Notes: generated from the sequence alone by a model not told the origin. A stretch of DNA of 64,000 bases from Mycobacterium paragordonae (GCF_003614435.1 NZ_CP025546.1:3968001-4032000); one strand, 5' to 3'; shown: positions 20,584 through 30,512, numbered from the stretch's first letter. Numbers and translations are program-made.

Positions 20584-20973
20584 TTAAACTACCGGAGAAG
20601 TTCCGACGGGACGCGAGCGTTCCAGGGTCGTTTTCACCTCGAACGCCATATTCTTGCCCGCCACCCGGTGACGGTGCGTCATCTTCGCCAGGTTCAGCCT
20701 GGCCAGCTCGGATGCCGGGACGCCGGTCGGTTCCGCGTGCAGGAAATAGTGCAGTATGACCCCGTCCATCGACGGTTCCAGCCAGACCTCCATCGTGCCG
20801 GTCAACGGGCCGCTGACCGCCCACCGGATCCCCTTGTCGGCACGGTCCTCGGTGACCTGCAGGTGCAGGTCCGGCCACCACCGGCTCCACTTCGAGCGAT
20901 CTGCGATTGCGGCCCCGACCAGTGCGCCAGCGGCGGCGACGTAGGTCTCGTCGGCGATCTGGATGCTGTTCAT
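20584..20973 (-). CDS. SRPBCC-like conserved protein (Rv2186c-like)
   Basis: 129 residues with a START-like pattern: MNSIQIADETYVAAAGALVGAAIADRSKWSRWWPDLHLQVTEDRA opens the fold, GPLTGTMEVWLEPSMDGVILHYFL is the central sheet, and a helix near the end contains the conserved HRHRVAGKNMAFEVKTTLE. The ATG at 20973 gives exactly the mycobacterial length; the frame is open upstream to 21045 without a site. It is probably the first gene of the run down to 17548 and diverges from fadD15. Function not known. Confidence 0.83.
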   Translation of the reverse strand: MNSIQIADETYVAAAGALVGAAIADRSKWSRWWPDLHLQVTEDRADKGIRWAVSGPLTGTMEVWLEPSMDGVILHYFLHAEPTGVPASELARLNLAKMTHRHRVAGKNMAFEVKTTLERSRPVGTSPVV

Positions 20974-21151
20974 CGCCCCAGCTTCACATACCCACCCGGG
21001 CGGGATGGGTGCAGCCCTTCGATGCACAGGGAGGCCTCCCGGCAATCGTGCCGGACGGCTACCGGCCGTCGCCCTAGTGCGTGAATGTCCCCGATAGGCT
21101 GGGTATCAGCAAGCAACCGGCGAGAAGCGCCAGTCAAGGTCAAGCGAGGTA

Positions 21152-22960
21152 ATGAGAGTGCGTCAGTACAGTGTCCCGGCCCGCTTCTCCGTTTACGATC
21201 ACGACCACGTCGCAGCCGTGGTGTACGAGCACGAGCGCAACGATCCCGATTACGTCATCTACCGGCGCCGTGTCGAGGGGGCCTGGACGGACGTCACCTG
21301 CGCCGAAGCTACTGACCAAATTCGCTCGGCCGCACTGGGTTTGATCTCGATGGGAGTGGAAGCCGGCGACCGGGTCTCGATCTTCTCGGCCACGTGTTAC
21401 GAGTGGGCGATCCTGGATCTGGCGATCCTGTCGGTGGGTGCGGTGACCGTGCCGATCTACGAGACGTCGTCGGCCGAGCAGGTGCGCTGGGTGCTGCAGG
21501 ACTCCGAGGCGGTGCTGGCGTTCGCCGAAACCGACGAGCATGCGGCGATCGTCACCGAGCTCACCGGCGACCTGCCCGCTCTGCGCCGGGTGCTGCACAT
21601 CAACGGCTCCGGCCCGAAGGCGCTGGACCAGTTGGTGGAGGCCGGCGCCTCGGTCGATGCAGCCGAACTGACGGCGCGGCAGAAGGGGCTGACCGCCGAC
21701 GCGCCGGCCACGCTCATCTACACCTCGGGCACCACGGGCCGGCCGAAAGGCTGCCAACTCACCCACTCGAATCTGCTGCACGAGATCCGCGGTACCGCCG
21801 AGTGCCTGCCGACGTTGCTGTGCGAGGGACAGCGGTTGCTGGTCTTCCTGCCGCTGGCCCATGTGCTGGCCCGGGCGCTCACCCTGGCGGCCTTCACCAG
21901 CAAAGTCACTGTCGGATTCACCAGTGACATCAAGAATCTGCTGCCGTTGCTGGCAGAGTTCAAACCGACTGTGGTGGTGTCGGTTCCACGAGTCTTCGAG
22001 AAGGTGTACAACACCGCCGAGCAGAACGCCGCCAATGACGGCAAAGGTCCCGTGTTCAAGGCGGCCGCGCAGACGGCGGTCGATTGGAGCCGCGCCCAGG
22101 ACGACGGCAAGCCCGGATTGGTGCTGCGTGCCAAGCACGCGCTGTTCGACCGGCTGGTCTACGGGAAGCTGCGCACGGCCCTGGGCGGTGAGTGCCATGC
22201 CGCGGTGTCGGGCGGGGCACCGCTGGGCGCGCGCCTGGGGCACTTCTACCGCGGCGTGGGCGTGACCATCTACGAGGGTTACGGGCTTACCGAGACCAGC
22301 GCGGCGATCACCGTGAACCAGATCAACGGCCTCAAGATCGGCACCGTGGGCAAGCTGGTGCCGGGCAACAGCCTGCGTATCGCCGAGGACAAGGAGCTGT
22401 TGGTGCGCGGCGGCGTGGTGTTCGCCGGCTACTGGCGCAACGAGCAGGCCACCGCGGAAGCCTTCACCGACGGCTGGTTCCGCACCGGAGATCTCGGCGC
22501 AGTCGACGAAGACGGGTTCGTCAGCATCACCGGCCGTAAAAAGGAACTCATCGTCACCGCGGGCGGCAAGAACGTTGCACCCGCGGTGCTGGAAGATCAA
22601 CTGCGGGCCCACCCGCTGATCAGTCAGGCGATGGTCGTCGGGGACGCCAAGCCGTTCATCGGGGCCCTGATCACCATCGACCCCGAAGCGTTCGAGGGCT
22701 GGAAGCATCACCACCACAAGGCCGATGCCGCGACGGTGGCTGATCTGGCCACCGACCCGGACCTGGTCGCCGAGGTCGATGCGGCGGTCAAGGAAGCTAA
22801 CCTGCAGGTCTCCCACGCCGAGTCGATCCGCAAGTTCCGCATCTTGCCCGTCGACTTCACCGAGGACACCGGTGAGCTGACACCGACGATGAAGGTCAAA
22901 CGCAACGTGGTGGCTGAGAAGTTCGCCTCAGATATTGAGGCCATCTACTCCAAGGACTAA
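21152..22960 (+). CDS. fadD15: Long-chain fatty-acid-CoA ligase FadD15
   Basis: AMP-forming acyl-CoA synthetase of 602 residues that activates fatty acids for lipid synthesis or oxidation. ANL-superfamily motifs are intact: the P-loop [15 protein letters not shown] near residue 190, [17 protein letters not shown] (A5 region), [37 protein letters not shown] with the hinge Asp and Lys, and a C-terminal [11 protein letters not shown] with the catalytic Lys. It is a long-chain (ACSBG/bacterial FadD15) type. The ATG at 21152 has AAGCGAGG upstream. It is monocistronic, divergent from the SRPBCC genes and convergent with pimB'. Confidence 0.95.
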   Translation: MRVRQYSVPARFSVYDHDHVAAVVYEHERNDPDYVIYRRRVEGAWTDVTCAEATDQIRSAALGLISMGVEAGDRVSIFSATCYEWAILDLAILSVGAVTVPIYETSSAEQVRWVLQDSEAVLAFAETDEHAAIVTELTGDLPALRRVLHINGSGPKALDQLVEAGASVDAAELTARQKGLTADAPATLIYTSGTTGRPKGCQLTHSNLLHEIRGTAECLPTLLCEGQRLLVFLPLAHVLARALTLAAFTSKVTVGFTSDIKNLLPLLAEFKPTVVVSVPRVFEKVYNTAEQNAANDGKGPVFKAAAQTAVDWSRAQDDGKPGLVLRAKHALFDRLVYGKLRTALGGECHAAVSGGAPLGARLGHFYRGVGVTIYEGYGLTETSAAITVNQINGLKIGTVGKLVPGNSLRIAEDKELLVRGGVVFAGYWRNEQATAEAFTDGWFRTGDLGAVDEDGFVSITGRKKELIVTAGGKNVAPAVLEDQLRAHPLISQAMVVGDAKPFIGALITIDPEAFEGWKHHHHKADAATVADLATDPDLVAEVDAAVKEANLQVSHAESIRKFRILPVDFTEDTGELTPTMKVKRNVVAEKFASDIEAIYSKD

Positions 22961-22965
22961 CGGGT

Positions 22966-22997
22966 ATTGGGCGTCGCGCCGGCATTGGGCGTCGCGC
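22966..22997. repeat. 14-bp direct repeat between convergent fadD15 and pimB'
   Basis: ATTGGGCGTCGCGC is present at 22966-22979 and 22984-22997 (18-bp period), immediately after the fadD15 stop. The 56-bp convergent gap is otherwise featureless, and no hairpin with a T-tract is seen. Confidence 0.8.
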
Positions 22998-23016
22998 GTG
23001 ACCCTTGAGCCTGCTG

Positions 23017-24162
23017 TTAACCGCCGTCGAGCAGGCCCGCGAGCCGGGCGGCCAACAGGTCCCAGCGCCACTGCGTGCGCACCCATTCGCGGCCGGCGGC
23101 GCCCATCGCGGCCGCCCGGTCGCGGTCGGTCAACAACTCGGTGACCGCCTCGCCGACCTCTTCCACCGAGTTGCCGTCGATCACCAGACCAGTCTTGTTG
23201 TGCTGCACAGCTTCCGGGGCTCCGCCGGAGTCGCCCGCCACCACCGGGATGCCGGCGGCCGATGCCTCCAGGAAGACGATGCCGAGACCTTCGACGTCCA
23301 TGCCGGCGCCGCGGGTGCGGCAGGGCATCGCGAACACGTCGGCCATCGCATGGTGGGCGGGCAGCTCGTCGCCGGGGACGCCGCCGGTGAAGGTGACGTG
23401 GTCTTCCACCTCGTACTCGCGCGTCAGCTTGCGCAGTGTCTCGAGGTAAGGGCCACCGCCGACGATGACCAGCGCAGCGCCGTCGACACGCCGGCGAATC
23501 GACGGCAGGGCTTTGATCAACATGTCCTGGCCCTTGCGGGGCACCAACCGCGAGAGACACACGACAGTGGGCCGTTCGCCCAGCCGATAGCGTCGGCGCA
23601 GCTCGGCGCGGGCGGCGGGGTCCGGTCGGAAGCGGTCGCTGTCCACGCCGGGCGGGAGGTATTCGAGTGCGGCATTGGGCCCGAATGCCGGCGCGAATCT
23701 CGAACGGGTGTAGCGGCTGACGAAGGTCACTACGTCGGTGTGATCGCCGATTCTGCGCAGTACGGGTCGGGCGACCGGCAGCATCGACCAGCCGACTTCA
23801 TGGCCGTGGGTGCTTGCCAGCACTCGTGTGGCGCCGGCCTGCCGCGCGCGTGGCGCGAGTAATGCCAGCGGGGCGGCCGCGCCGAACCAGACGGTGTCGA
23901 TGTGCTGCTCTTCGATCAGCCGGCGCATCCGGGTGTCGACGGTGGGGACCGGCAGCATCAGCGTGGTGGGGTGGCGCACGACGCGGTAGCCGGCCGACTG
24001 GGCCGCTTCGTCAAAAGCCTCGGCGCCCTTCCACTTTGGCGCGTACACCGTCACGCTGTGCGTCTTGTCGTCGACCAGTCGGTTGACGAACTCACCCAGG
24101 TAGGACTGGATGCCCCCGCGCCGCGGTGGAAAGTCGTTGGTTACCAGCAGGACCCGGCTCAC
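23017..24162 (-). CDS. pimB: GDP-mannose-dependent phosphatidylinositol monomannoside mannosyltransferase PimB'
   Basis: GT4 retaining glycosyltransferase, 381 residues, acting on the inner leaflet to add the second mannose to PIM1 in phosphatidylinositol mannoside synthesis, the anchor of LM/LAM. Motifs: LLVTNDFPPRRGGIQSYLGEFVNRL at the acceptor-domain start, STHGHEVGWSML, YLPPGVDSDRF, VVCLSRLVPRKGQDMLIKALP, and the nucleotide-binding EGLGIVFLEASAAGIPVVAGDSGGAPEAV with the E-x7-E pair. The start is GTG at 24162. It is separated from the upstream putative protease gene by 139 bp. Identification rests on the very close match to the Rv2188c type. Confidence 0.94.
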   Translation of the reverse strand: MSRVLLVTNDFPPRRGGIQSYLGEFVNRLVDDKTHSVTVYAPKWKGAEAFDEAAQSAGYRVVRHPTTLMLPVPTVDTRMRRLIEEQHIDTVWFGAAAPLALLAPRARQAGATRVLASTHGHEVGWSMLPVARPVLRRIGDHTDVVTFVSRYTRSRFAPAFGPNAALEYLPPGVDSDRFRPDPAARAELRRRYRLGERPTVVCLSRLVPRKGQDMLIKALPSIRRRVDGAALVIVGGGPYLETLRKLTREYEVEDHVTFTGGVPGDELPAHHAMADVFAMPCRTRGAGMDVEGLGIVFLEASAAGIPVVAGDSGGAPEAVQHNKTGLVIDGNSVEEVGEAVTELLTDRDRAAAMGAAGREWVRTQWRWDLLAARLAGLLDGG

Positions 24163-24301
24163 AGGGTGAGGTTAGCGGGCGACGATGCGCGCCGCGGGCA
24201 GCGGCGCGTTGAGGAGCCTCTTGGATGGCGACGAGGGTGCACAGAATGCCAGTGGTCGCGGCGTGTCTGTGTACAACACTGCACGCTCGCGCCGAACCGG
24301 A

Positions 24302-25162
24302 TCACGCGTGGCTGACCATCCACCGTTGCCAGCGCGGCAACAGCCCGGCGACGTCCACGCCCAACGCCTGACGGACGGCGCCGGCCAAGTCGGAGTGCCC
24401 GACGCCGCATGCGTCCACGTAGAGTTCGCGCAGCTTCCCCGGACCGTAGGTGTCGGCGACGAATCGGGTGAACCACCAGGCCCGGTCGTAGGCCAGGGAG
24501 CGCTGCGGCCCGGGGGTGTCGAGGTCGGTGTCCGTCGGCAACGCCCGGGCAGCCGATGCCGCGTCGGCGGGCAAGACCGTCCGGGGCCGGGCGACGAAGT
24601 CGGCCACTCCTTCGGTGAGCCAGCGCGGCGCGTCCAAGGCGGTGTCCACGCGCGCCGCATAGTGAAAAAGCTCGTGGCTGAGCACGATCTGCAACGCGCC
24701 CGCACTCATGTGAGTCGCACCCGGAGCCAGCAAGATCCGCGCGTCGACCATCGTCCGGGATACTGGATCCACACGCTCGGCCACCGTGACCGCCGCAATG
24801 TCGGCCCATTGTGCGGCCGGACCGCCACCGGCGGACTGCTGAAACTGCTGGTCCGACCCGGTGGCCACCACCACTATGTCGCGGGTCCAGTCCGCACCCC
24901 AGAACCCGACGACGGCATCGATGGCACCGCCGAGATCGACAGCCACCCGCGACAGCAGCTGATCGGTGCCCGACCCGCCCAGGCTGACCAGCCGCACCGA
25001 GCGATCACGGATCAGCGACGTCGTCGCAGCCGGATCGGCGTGTGAAACAGCGGGCTCAGACGAACCCGTTCGCGAAGGCAGCAGCACCGCCGCGATCAGC
25101 TCAGCGGTGAAAACACACGCCAGCAGTACTTGAAGCCGACGCCGCTTGGGCGAAACCGTCAG
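24302..25162 (-). CDS. Putative secreted zinc metallopeptidase (Rv2189c-like)
   Basis: The conserved core contains LSHELFHYAARVDTALDAPRWLTEGVADFVA, an HExxH-type zinc motif (HELFH) followed by the downstream Glu of the peptidase MA-like clan (WLTEGVADF), so a zinc peptidase is likely. A canonical GTG at 25087 would give 261 residues but discards an upstream in-frame stretch with a basic n-region (SPKRRR) and a hydrophobic core (LQVLLACVFTAELIAAVLL), which is a signal peptide or anchor. That stretch is reached from CTG at 25162, overlapping the ripC stop as CTGA (286 residues), so I extend to it. Substrate unknown; the GTG start remains possible. Confidence 0.8.
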   Translation of the reverse strand: MTVSPKRRRLQVLLACVFTAELIAAVLLPSRTGSSEPAVSHADPAATTSLIRDRSVRLVSLGGSGTDQLLSRVAVDLGGAIDAVVGFWGADWTRDIVVVATGSDQQFQQSAGGGPAAQWADIAAVTVAERVDPVSRTMVDARILLAPGATHMSAGALQIVLSHELFHYAARVDTALDAPRWLTEGVADFVARPRTVLPADAASAARALPTDTDLDTPGPQRSLAYDRAWWFTRFVADTYGPGKLRELYVDACGVGHSDLAGAVRQALGVDVAGLLPRWQRWMVSHA

Positions 25163-26322
25163 TAGCGGCGCGCGTCGTAGATGGGTCCGGACGAGTCCAT
25201 CGGCACCACCCGAACCGGCTGGCCATAGGTGGACGAGTGGACCATCATGCCGTCGCCGACGTAGATGCCGGCGTGCGAGGCGTCGGAGTAGAAGGTCAAG
25301 ACGTCGCCCGGCTGCAGGTCACCCAGGGACACCGGCTGACCGCCATGGGCCAGCGCCTGGCTGGAGTGCGGCAGAGAGATCCCGGCCTGCTGGAACGCCC
25401 ACATCACCAGACCCGAGCAGTCGAATCCGCCGGGAGCGGCGCCACCCCACACGTAGGGACTGCCGATCTGAGTCAACGCGGCCTGCACAACCATCGCGCG
25501 GTCGCCGCTGCCACCACCACCCGTGAAGGGCACGTTGGCCGCCCCGCCCGGAGCCGGAACCTCACCACCGGGGACGCCTTCCGGCGGCACCGGCGCGCCA
25601 GGCGGCAGTGCGTCAGGAGCGGGCGCACCGGGTCCACGATCCGGTACTCGGTCGGGGGCTGGTCCGGGGTTGGCCAGCGCGGTGCGCTGGTCCGGCGTCA
25701 ACGCTTGGTACTGCGACTTGACTACCGCGATCTGTACTTGCAGCTGACTCTGCTTGTGCTGCAGGTTTGCCCGCACAGCCGCTGCCTGCTCGGCGGCGGC
25801 CTTGGCGTCGGCAGCAGAGCGGGCGGAGGCCTGCTCGGCCTTCACGGCCTCTTCGCCGGCTGCCTTGAAACTGGCCATTTGCGAAGACATTTGACCGGCC
25901 ATTACCCGCTGGATCGTCAGCCCGTCGATCAGCGACTGCGGCGACGCGGCGGTCAGGATGGCGTCCAGGCCGTCGGTACGACCACCCATGTACGTCGCGG
26001 CGGCAACCTTGTTGACCGCGCCCTGGAAGTTGGCCAGGCGCGCTCGCGCGGCTTCCAGCTTGGCCTGGTCGTCGGTCAGCTTCCGTTCGGCTGCCTGCTG
26101 GGCCGCCAGCTTCTCGTTCAAGTCGAGCTGAGCGCTGTGCATGGCCTCGGTGGTCTGCTCGGCCTGCCGGGACAGCTCGTTGAGTTTCGCCATTGCGTCA
26201 TCGGCAGGATCGGCCAGCGCGCCGGCCGCCGTAATGCCCGAGAACACAACGAAGCTCGCGAACGAACCGATGGCGAACCGCTTGACTACGCGCGCGATCG
26301 AATGCCTACAGTCGAGCCTCAA
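25159..26322 (-). CDS. ripC: NlpC/P60 peptidoglycan endopeptidase RipC
   Basis: Secreted D,L-endopeptidase of 387 residues. A signal peptide (about 1-37, cut near AGALA-DPAD) is followed by an Ala/Gln-rich coiled coil (about 40-205), a Pro-rich linker, and the NlpC/P60 domain with catalytic Cys in GFDCSGLVMW and His in SHAGIYVGDG. The coiled coil is the part that in RipC is regulated by FtsEX. The start is TTG at 26322, chosen because AAGGAAG lies 6 bases upstream and the protein then begins RLDCRHSIARVVKRF like its homologue; longer in-frame readings to 26412 add a charged stretch before the signal peptide. Confidence 0.93.
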   Translation of the reverse strand: MRLDCRHSIARVVKRFAIGSFASFVVFSGITAAGALADPADDAMAKLNELSRQAEQTTEAMHSAQLDLNEKLAAQQAAERKLTDDQAKLEAARARLANFQGAVNKVAAATYMGGRTDGLDAILTAASPQSLIDGLTIQRVMAGQMSSQMASFKAAGEEAVKAEQASARSAADAKAAAEQAAAVRANLQHKQSQLQVQIAVVKSQYQALTPDQRTALANPGPAPDRVPDRGPGAPAPDALPPGAPVPPEGVPGGEVPAPGGAANVPFTGGGGSGDRAMVVQAALTQIGSPYVWGGAAPGGFDCSGLVMWAFQQAGISLPHSSQALAHGGQPVSLGDLQPGDVLTFYSDASHAGIYVGDGMMVHSSTYGQPVRVVPMDSSGPIYDARRY

Positions 26323-26496
26323 GATTTGCTTCCTTAAACTGCCATCGACGTAAATGCGCCGAGCTGGTTTAGGTCTCAAACAGGTTACGAAACGATATCG
26401 ACGTTTGTCCAAAGGGGGGAGTTAAGAAATTAGGAAGATTTATGTCATTTCTATGTGAGACAGGGTTTCTGGCCGTGGTCGACCATACACGACCCG

Positions 26497-26760
26497 TCAG
26501 GCCACTCCTTTAGGCGACACAGCGCGGTCACGCCGAATCGGCACCAGTCGCAACCGCGGCGCCAACCCGGCCTCGGCCAGCGTCTCCAGCGCGACTTGTT
26601 CGTCGTACGAAAGGGTTTCGGGCACCCCGAGCAGAACGCTCACCACACAGTCACGGCATCCCGGGCCACGGACCGCGCAGTCGTCGCAATCTATGACCAC
26701 CGGCTCCCCCGGCCTGGCCGCGGCGCCACCGGTCCTTTCGGTCCCGTTGCTGTATGCCAT
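26497..26760 (-). CDS. Small Cys-rich conserved protein
   Basis: 87 residues. The pattern CDDCAVRGPGCRDCVVSVLLG contains four Cys as C-x2-C-x6-C-x2-C, a plausible zinc or Fe-S site, followed by an acidic helix (SYDEQVALETLAEAGLAPRLRLVPI). The ATG at 26760 is preceded by AGGAGAGG, a strong ribosome site. It lies 174 bp upstream of ripC on the same strand, with an AT-rich interval that probably holds the ripC promoter, and diverges from the fusion nuclease. It resembles short proteins common in actinobacteria, but I do not recognise a named family. Confidence 0.8.
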   Translation of the reverse strand: MAYSNGTERTGGAAARPGEPVVIDCDDCAVRGPGCRDCVVSVLLGVPETLSYDEQVALETLAEAGLAPRLRLVPIRRDRAVSPKGVA

Positions 26761-26820
26761 CTCGGCGGTCCTCTCCTAGTGCTCTAGCTCCCTAAGTCCA
26801 GCTGCATCCGCACGGTAACG

Positions 26821-28773
26821 GTGGGCACCGACAACATCGCCCGGCGTGGGAATCCACGGGTGTCGGTGCGCATGCCTAACGTCACCGCCATGGGCGCCAC
26901 CGGTGGGACTCAACTCAGCTTCACCGGGTTGGTCACCCCCGACGAGCTGTCGCTGCGCGAGACCACCTTCGTCGTCGTCGACCTGGAAACCACCGGCGGA
27001 CGCGCCAAGGGCCGGGAGGGCGTCACCCCGGACGCGATCACCGAGATCGGCGCGGTCAAGGTGTGCGGCGGCAGGGTCCTCGGCGAATTCGCGACCCTGG
27101 TCGACCCGCAACGCAGCATTCCGCCGCAGATCGTCCGACTGACCGGGATCACCACGGCCATGGTGTGCGACGCTCCGACCATCGAGGCCGTCCTGCCGAT
27201 GTTCCTCGACTTCGCCGGCGACTCGGTGCTGGTAGCCCACAACGCCGGCTTCGACATCGGCTTCCTACGCGCCGCAGCCGAGCGGTGCGAGCTGCCGTGG
27301 CCCCGTCCCCGGGTCCTGTGCACGGTCCGGCTGGCGCGCCGGGTGCTGAGCCGTGAGGAAGCTCCCAGCGTGCGGTTGGCCGAGCTGGCGCGCGTCTTCG
27401 CCGTGGCAACCCAGCCCACCCACCGCGCTCTCGACGACGCCCGCGCCACCGTCGACGTGTTGCACGCACTCATCGAGCGGGTCGGCAACCAGGGCATCCA
27501 CACCTACGCCGACCTGCGCTCGTACCTGCCGGACGTCACACCCGCCCAGCGCCGCAAGCGTGTCCTGGCCGACGGCCTGCCGCACCGGCCGGGCGTGTAT
27601 CTGTTCCGGGGTCCCGCGGGCGAGGTGCTCTACGTCGGAACCGCGGTCGACCTGCGCCGCCGGGTGAGCCAGTACTTCAACGGCAGCGACCCGCGTGGCC
27701 GGATGAAGGAGATGGTGGGCCTCGCGGACGGTGTGGACCATGTCGAGTGCGCGCACGCGCTGGAGGCCGGCGTGCGCGAGCTTCGGCTGCTGGCCGCGCA
27801 CGCCCCGCCGTACAACCGGCGCTCGAAGTTCCCGCACCGATGGTGGTGGGTGGTGCTGACCGATGAGCCGTTCCCCCGGTTCTCGGTGATCCGCAATCCA
27901 CGGCACGATCGCGCCATCGGCCCGTTCCGGTCGCGCGCCGACGCGGCCGACACCGCGGCACTGCTGGCCCGCTTCACCGGCGTACGGACCTGCACCAAGC
28001 GGCTGGGCCGTTCGGCGCTGCACGGCCCGGTCTGCCCCGAGGTGGAGCTGGCACCCTGCCCCGCCGCCCGCGACGTGACGGCCGCGGAGTACGCCGACGC
28101 GACGGGGCGCGCCCAGGCGTTGATCGACGGGTCGGACAACTCCCCCCTGGCTGCGGCCGTCGACCAGGTCTCGGTGCTGGCCGGGCGTCACCACTACGAG
28201 AGCGCGGCCCGGCTGCGCGACCACATCGCCACCGCGGTCGAGGCGTTGTGGCGCGGCCAGCGCCTGCGGGCGCTGAGCGCGCTGCCCGAACTGATCGCCG
28301 CGGCACCCGACTCAGAAGGCGGCTACCAGTTCGCGGTCATCCGTCACGGCCAACTCGCGGCTGCGGGCGGCGCCCGGCGCGGCGTGCCCCCGATGCCGGT
28401 GGTGGACGCAATCCAGGCCGGCGCCCAGACGGTCCTGCCGACGCAGGCCCCACTGGGTGGGGCGCTGGTCGAGGAAACGGCGCTCATCGCACGCTGGCTG
28501 GCCGCACCCGGGGTCCGCATCGTCCGGGTGGCAGTCGCCGACGACGCCGCCGGCTGGGCGTCACCGCGGGGCGCGGCCGGCGCCTGGGCGGAGTGGGCGG
28601 CCACCGCCCGGTCGGCGCGGCTGGCCGGCCGCCAGGCCGAAACGCACTCAGAGCTGCTGGCTGAACCGCACCCATCGCGCGAGCAGGTGCTCGGCCGCGC
28701 CACTGTCGATCGCGGCGGCGGCACGTCGCAGCCCGTCCTCCCACGCCGGCAGCCATTCAGCGCGGCTGGATAA
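26821..28773 (+). CDS. DnaQ-like exonuclease fused to UvrC-type GIY-YIG nuclease (Rv2191-like)
   Basis: 650 residues combining two nucleases. Residues ~45-215 form a DEDDh exonuclease: DLETTGG (Asp, Glu), [17 protein letters not shown] (Asp) and [12 protein letters not shown] (His, Asp). Residues ~255-335 form a GIY-YIG domain ([29 protein letters not shown]), followed by a UvrC-like region with [12 protein letters not shown] and a UvrB-interaction-like helix pair ([20 protein letters not shown]). It resembles Cho/UvrC N-terminal halves, so DNA repair is likely. The GTG at 26821 gives a length close to the M. tuberculosis protein; ATG at 26872 is possible. The last 126 bp are antisense to the end of trpD. 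Confidence 0.9.
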   Translation: MGTDNIARRGNPRVSVRMPNVTAMGATGGTQLSFTGLVTPDELSLRETTFVVVDLETTGGRAKGREGVTPDAITEIGAVKVCGGRVLGEFATLVDPQRSIPPQIVRLTGITTAMVCDAPTIEAVLPMFLDFAGDSVLVAHNAGFDIGFLRAAAERCELPWPRPRVLCTVRLARRVLSREEAPSVRLAELARVFAVATQPTHRALDDARATVDVLHALIERVGNQGIHTYADLRSYLPDVTPAQRRKRVLADGLPHRPGVYLFRGPAGEVLYVGTAVDLRRRVSQYFNGSDPRGRMKEMVGLADGVDHVECAHALEAGVRELRLLAAHAPPYNRRSKFPHRWWWVVLTDEPFPRFSVIRNPRHDRAIGPFRSRADAADTAALLARFTGVRTCTKRLGRSALHGPVCPEVELAPCPAARDVTAAEYADATGRAQALIDGSDNSPLAAAVDQVSVLAGRHHYESAARLRDHIATAVEALWRGQRLRALSALPELIAAAPDSEGGYQFAVIRHGQLAAAGGARRGVPPMPVVDAIQAGAQTVLPTQAPLGGALVEETALIARWLAAPGVRIVRVAVADDAAGWASPRGAAGAWAEWAATARSARLAGRQAETHSELLAEPHPSREQVLGRATVDRGGGTSQPVLPRRQPFSAAG

Positions 28774-29724
28774 CCCGGCGTGGGCCACGAGTGCCCCTGC
28801 GGCGTTGAGCACCACGGCGTCGCGCACCGGCCCCTGGGCGCCGGCCAGCACGGCGCGCACCTCGGCGGCGTTGGCCGTGGCGTCACCGCCGCGCAGCTCG
28901 TCGAGCTCGGCGCGCGCGAACCCGAATCCGGCGGGATCGAACTTGAGCTTGTCGACGGTGCCGGCCTGCACCCGCCAGATGGTGCTCGTGGTGGTGGTGG
29001 TGAGCTCGTCGAGACCGTCGTCGCCGTGCACCACCAGCACACTGGACCGGCGTGCAGCAAACACACCGGCCATCACCTCCGCCAGCTCAGCGAACGCACA
29101 GCCGATCAGCCCCGCCCGCGGTCGAGCCGGATTGGTCAGCGGCCCAAGGAGATTGAACACCGTCGGCACCCCGATCTCGCGGCGCACCACCGACGTATGG
29201 CGGTAGGACGGGTGAAACTGGGGCGCGAAGCAAAAGCCAATGCCGAGCTCGGCGAGGCTGCGGGCGACCTCTTCGGGCCCCAGGTCGATGCGCACCCCGA
29301 GCGCCTCGAGGGTGTCGGCGCCGCCGGACAACGAGGACGCCGCCCGGTTGCCGTGCTTGACCACCGGTACGCCCGCGGCCGCCACCACGATCGAGGCCAT
29401 GGTGGACAGGTTGACCGTGTTCACCCCGTCGCCGCCGGTGCCGACGACGTCGACCGCGTCGTCGGGGATCGCTCCGAGCGGCATCGGACGGGCGTGGTCG
29501 AGCATCACGCCGGCCAGTTCGCCCACTTCGTCGGACGTCGGGCCCTTCATCTTCATCGCCACCGCGAACGCCGCGATCTGGGCCGGCTGCGCCGCGCCGG
29601 CCATGATCTGGTCCATCGCCCAGGCGGCCTGACCGCGCAGCAGGTCCTGCCGGTCAGTCAGGCGCCCCAGCACCCGCGGCCACGACGGCGCGGCGGACGA
29701 ACGATCCTCAGACGACGCAGCCAC
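28648..29724 (-). CDS. trpD: Anthranilate phosphoribosyltransferase
   Basis: Transfers phosphoribosyl from PRPP to anthranilate in tryptophan synthesis. 358 residues. Signatures: the PRPP loop [17 protein letters not shown] near residue 95, [23 protein letters not shown], the anthranilate-tunnel [11 protein letters not shown], and [13 protein letters not shown]; metal binding is by the DDGLDE segment. The start is taken as GTG at 29724; the frame continues upstream across the ctaE promoter region with no similarity. As elsewhere in mycobacteria the gene is away from the main trp operon. It is divergent from ctaE, and its 3' end overlaps the fusion nuclease gene tail to tail. Confidence 0.94.
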   Translation of the reverse strand: MAASSEDRSSAAPSWPRVLGRLTDRQDLLRGQAAWAMDQIMAGAAQPAQIAAFAVAMKMKGPTSDEVGELAGVMLDHARPMPLGAIPDDAVDVVGTGGDGVNTVNLSTMASIVVAAAGVPVVKHGNRAASSLSGGADTLEALGVRIDLGPEEVARSLAELGIGFCFAPQFHPSYRHTSVVRREIGVPTVFNLLGPLTNPARPRAGLIGCAFAELAEVMAGVFAARRSSVLVVHGDDGLDELTTTTTSTIWRVQAGTVDKLKFDPAGFGFARAELDELRGGDATANAAEVRAVLAGAQGPVRDAVVLNAAGALVAHAGLSSRAEWLPAWEDGLRRAAAAIDSGAAEHLLARWVRFSQQL

Positions 29725-29860
29725 GTCGCCGATGGTCCCACGAGAATCCCCTGCTCCCAACCGCGCGCCCCAGAGCACCGAAGAGCCCGCGCGACACGAA
29801 ATCTCAGAAATTTGTGACCCGGGTAGTCTTCGACAACTACAAAGCGTCATACTTGCGGAT

Positions 29861-30472
29861 GTGACGAGTGCTGTAGGGACCTCGGGTACTGCGATTACGT
29901 CGCGAGTGCATTCGCTGAATCGGCCCAATATGGTCAGTGTTGGCACCATAGTGTGGCTTTCCAGCGAACTCATGTTCTTTGCTGGCCTGTTCGCGTTCTA
30001 CTTCACGGCGCGAGCGCAGGCCGGCGGGAACTGGCCGCCGCCGCCGACCGAGCTGAATCTGTATCAGGCCGTGCCGGTGACACTGGTGCTGATCGCGTCG
30101 TCGTTCACCTGCCAGATGGGCGTGTTCGCGGCCGAACGCGGCGACGTTTTCGGCCTGCGGCGCTGGTACGTGATCACCTTCCTGATGGGGCTGTTCTTCA
30201 TCTGCGGCCAGGCGTATGAGTACGTGCACCTGGTGACGCACGGAACGACCATCCCCAGCAGCGCCTACGGCAGCGTGTTCTACCTGGCCACCGGCTTCCA
30301 CGGTCTGCACGTCACGGGCGGTCTGATCGCGTTCATTTTCCTGCTGGTCCGCACCACGATGAGTAAGTTCACTCCGGCGCAGGCCACCGCCAGCATCGTC
30401 GTCTCGTACTACTGGCACTTCGTTGACATCGTGTGGATCGCGCTGTTCGCCGTGATCTATTTCATCCGATGA
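29861..30472 (+). CDS. ctaE: Cytochrome c oxidase subunit III
   Basis: Subunit III of the aa3 oxidase, 203 residues with five predicted membrane helices. Conserved: [26 protein letters not shown] with the membrane Glu, [34 protein letters not shown] with the family His, and [12 protein letters not shown]. The start is GTG at 29861 ([17 protein letters not shown]), equal to the M. tuberculosis start and length. It opens the ctaE-qcrC-qcrA-qcrB operon (40-bp gap to qcrC), which ties the terminal oxidase to the bcc complex of the same supercomplex. Confidence 0.96.
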   Translation: MTSAVGTSGTAITSRVHSLNRPNMVSVGTIVWLSSELMFFAGLFAFYFTARAQAGGNWPPPPTELNLYQAVPVTLVLIASSFTCQMGVFAAERGDVFGLRRWYVITFLMGLFFICGQAYEYVHLVTHGTTIPSSAYGSVFYLATGFHGLHVTGGLIAFIFLLVRTTMSKFTPAQATASIVVSYYWHFVDIVWIALFAVIYFIR

Positions 30473-30512
30473 GCCCGCGGCTCCGAATACACCAATGAAC
30501 AGGAGTGCTCGG

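Noticed and set aside
26323..26496. A possible ydaO (c-di-AMP) riboswitch upstream of ripC
   Set aside because: Such riboswitches precede some actinobacterial wall-hydrolase genes, but I could not find the conserved core segments here; an Rfam covariance search would settle it.
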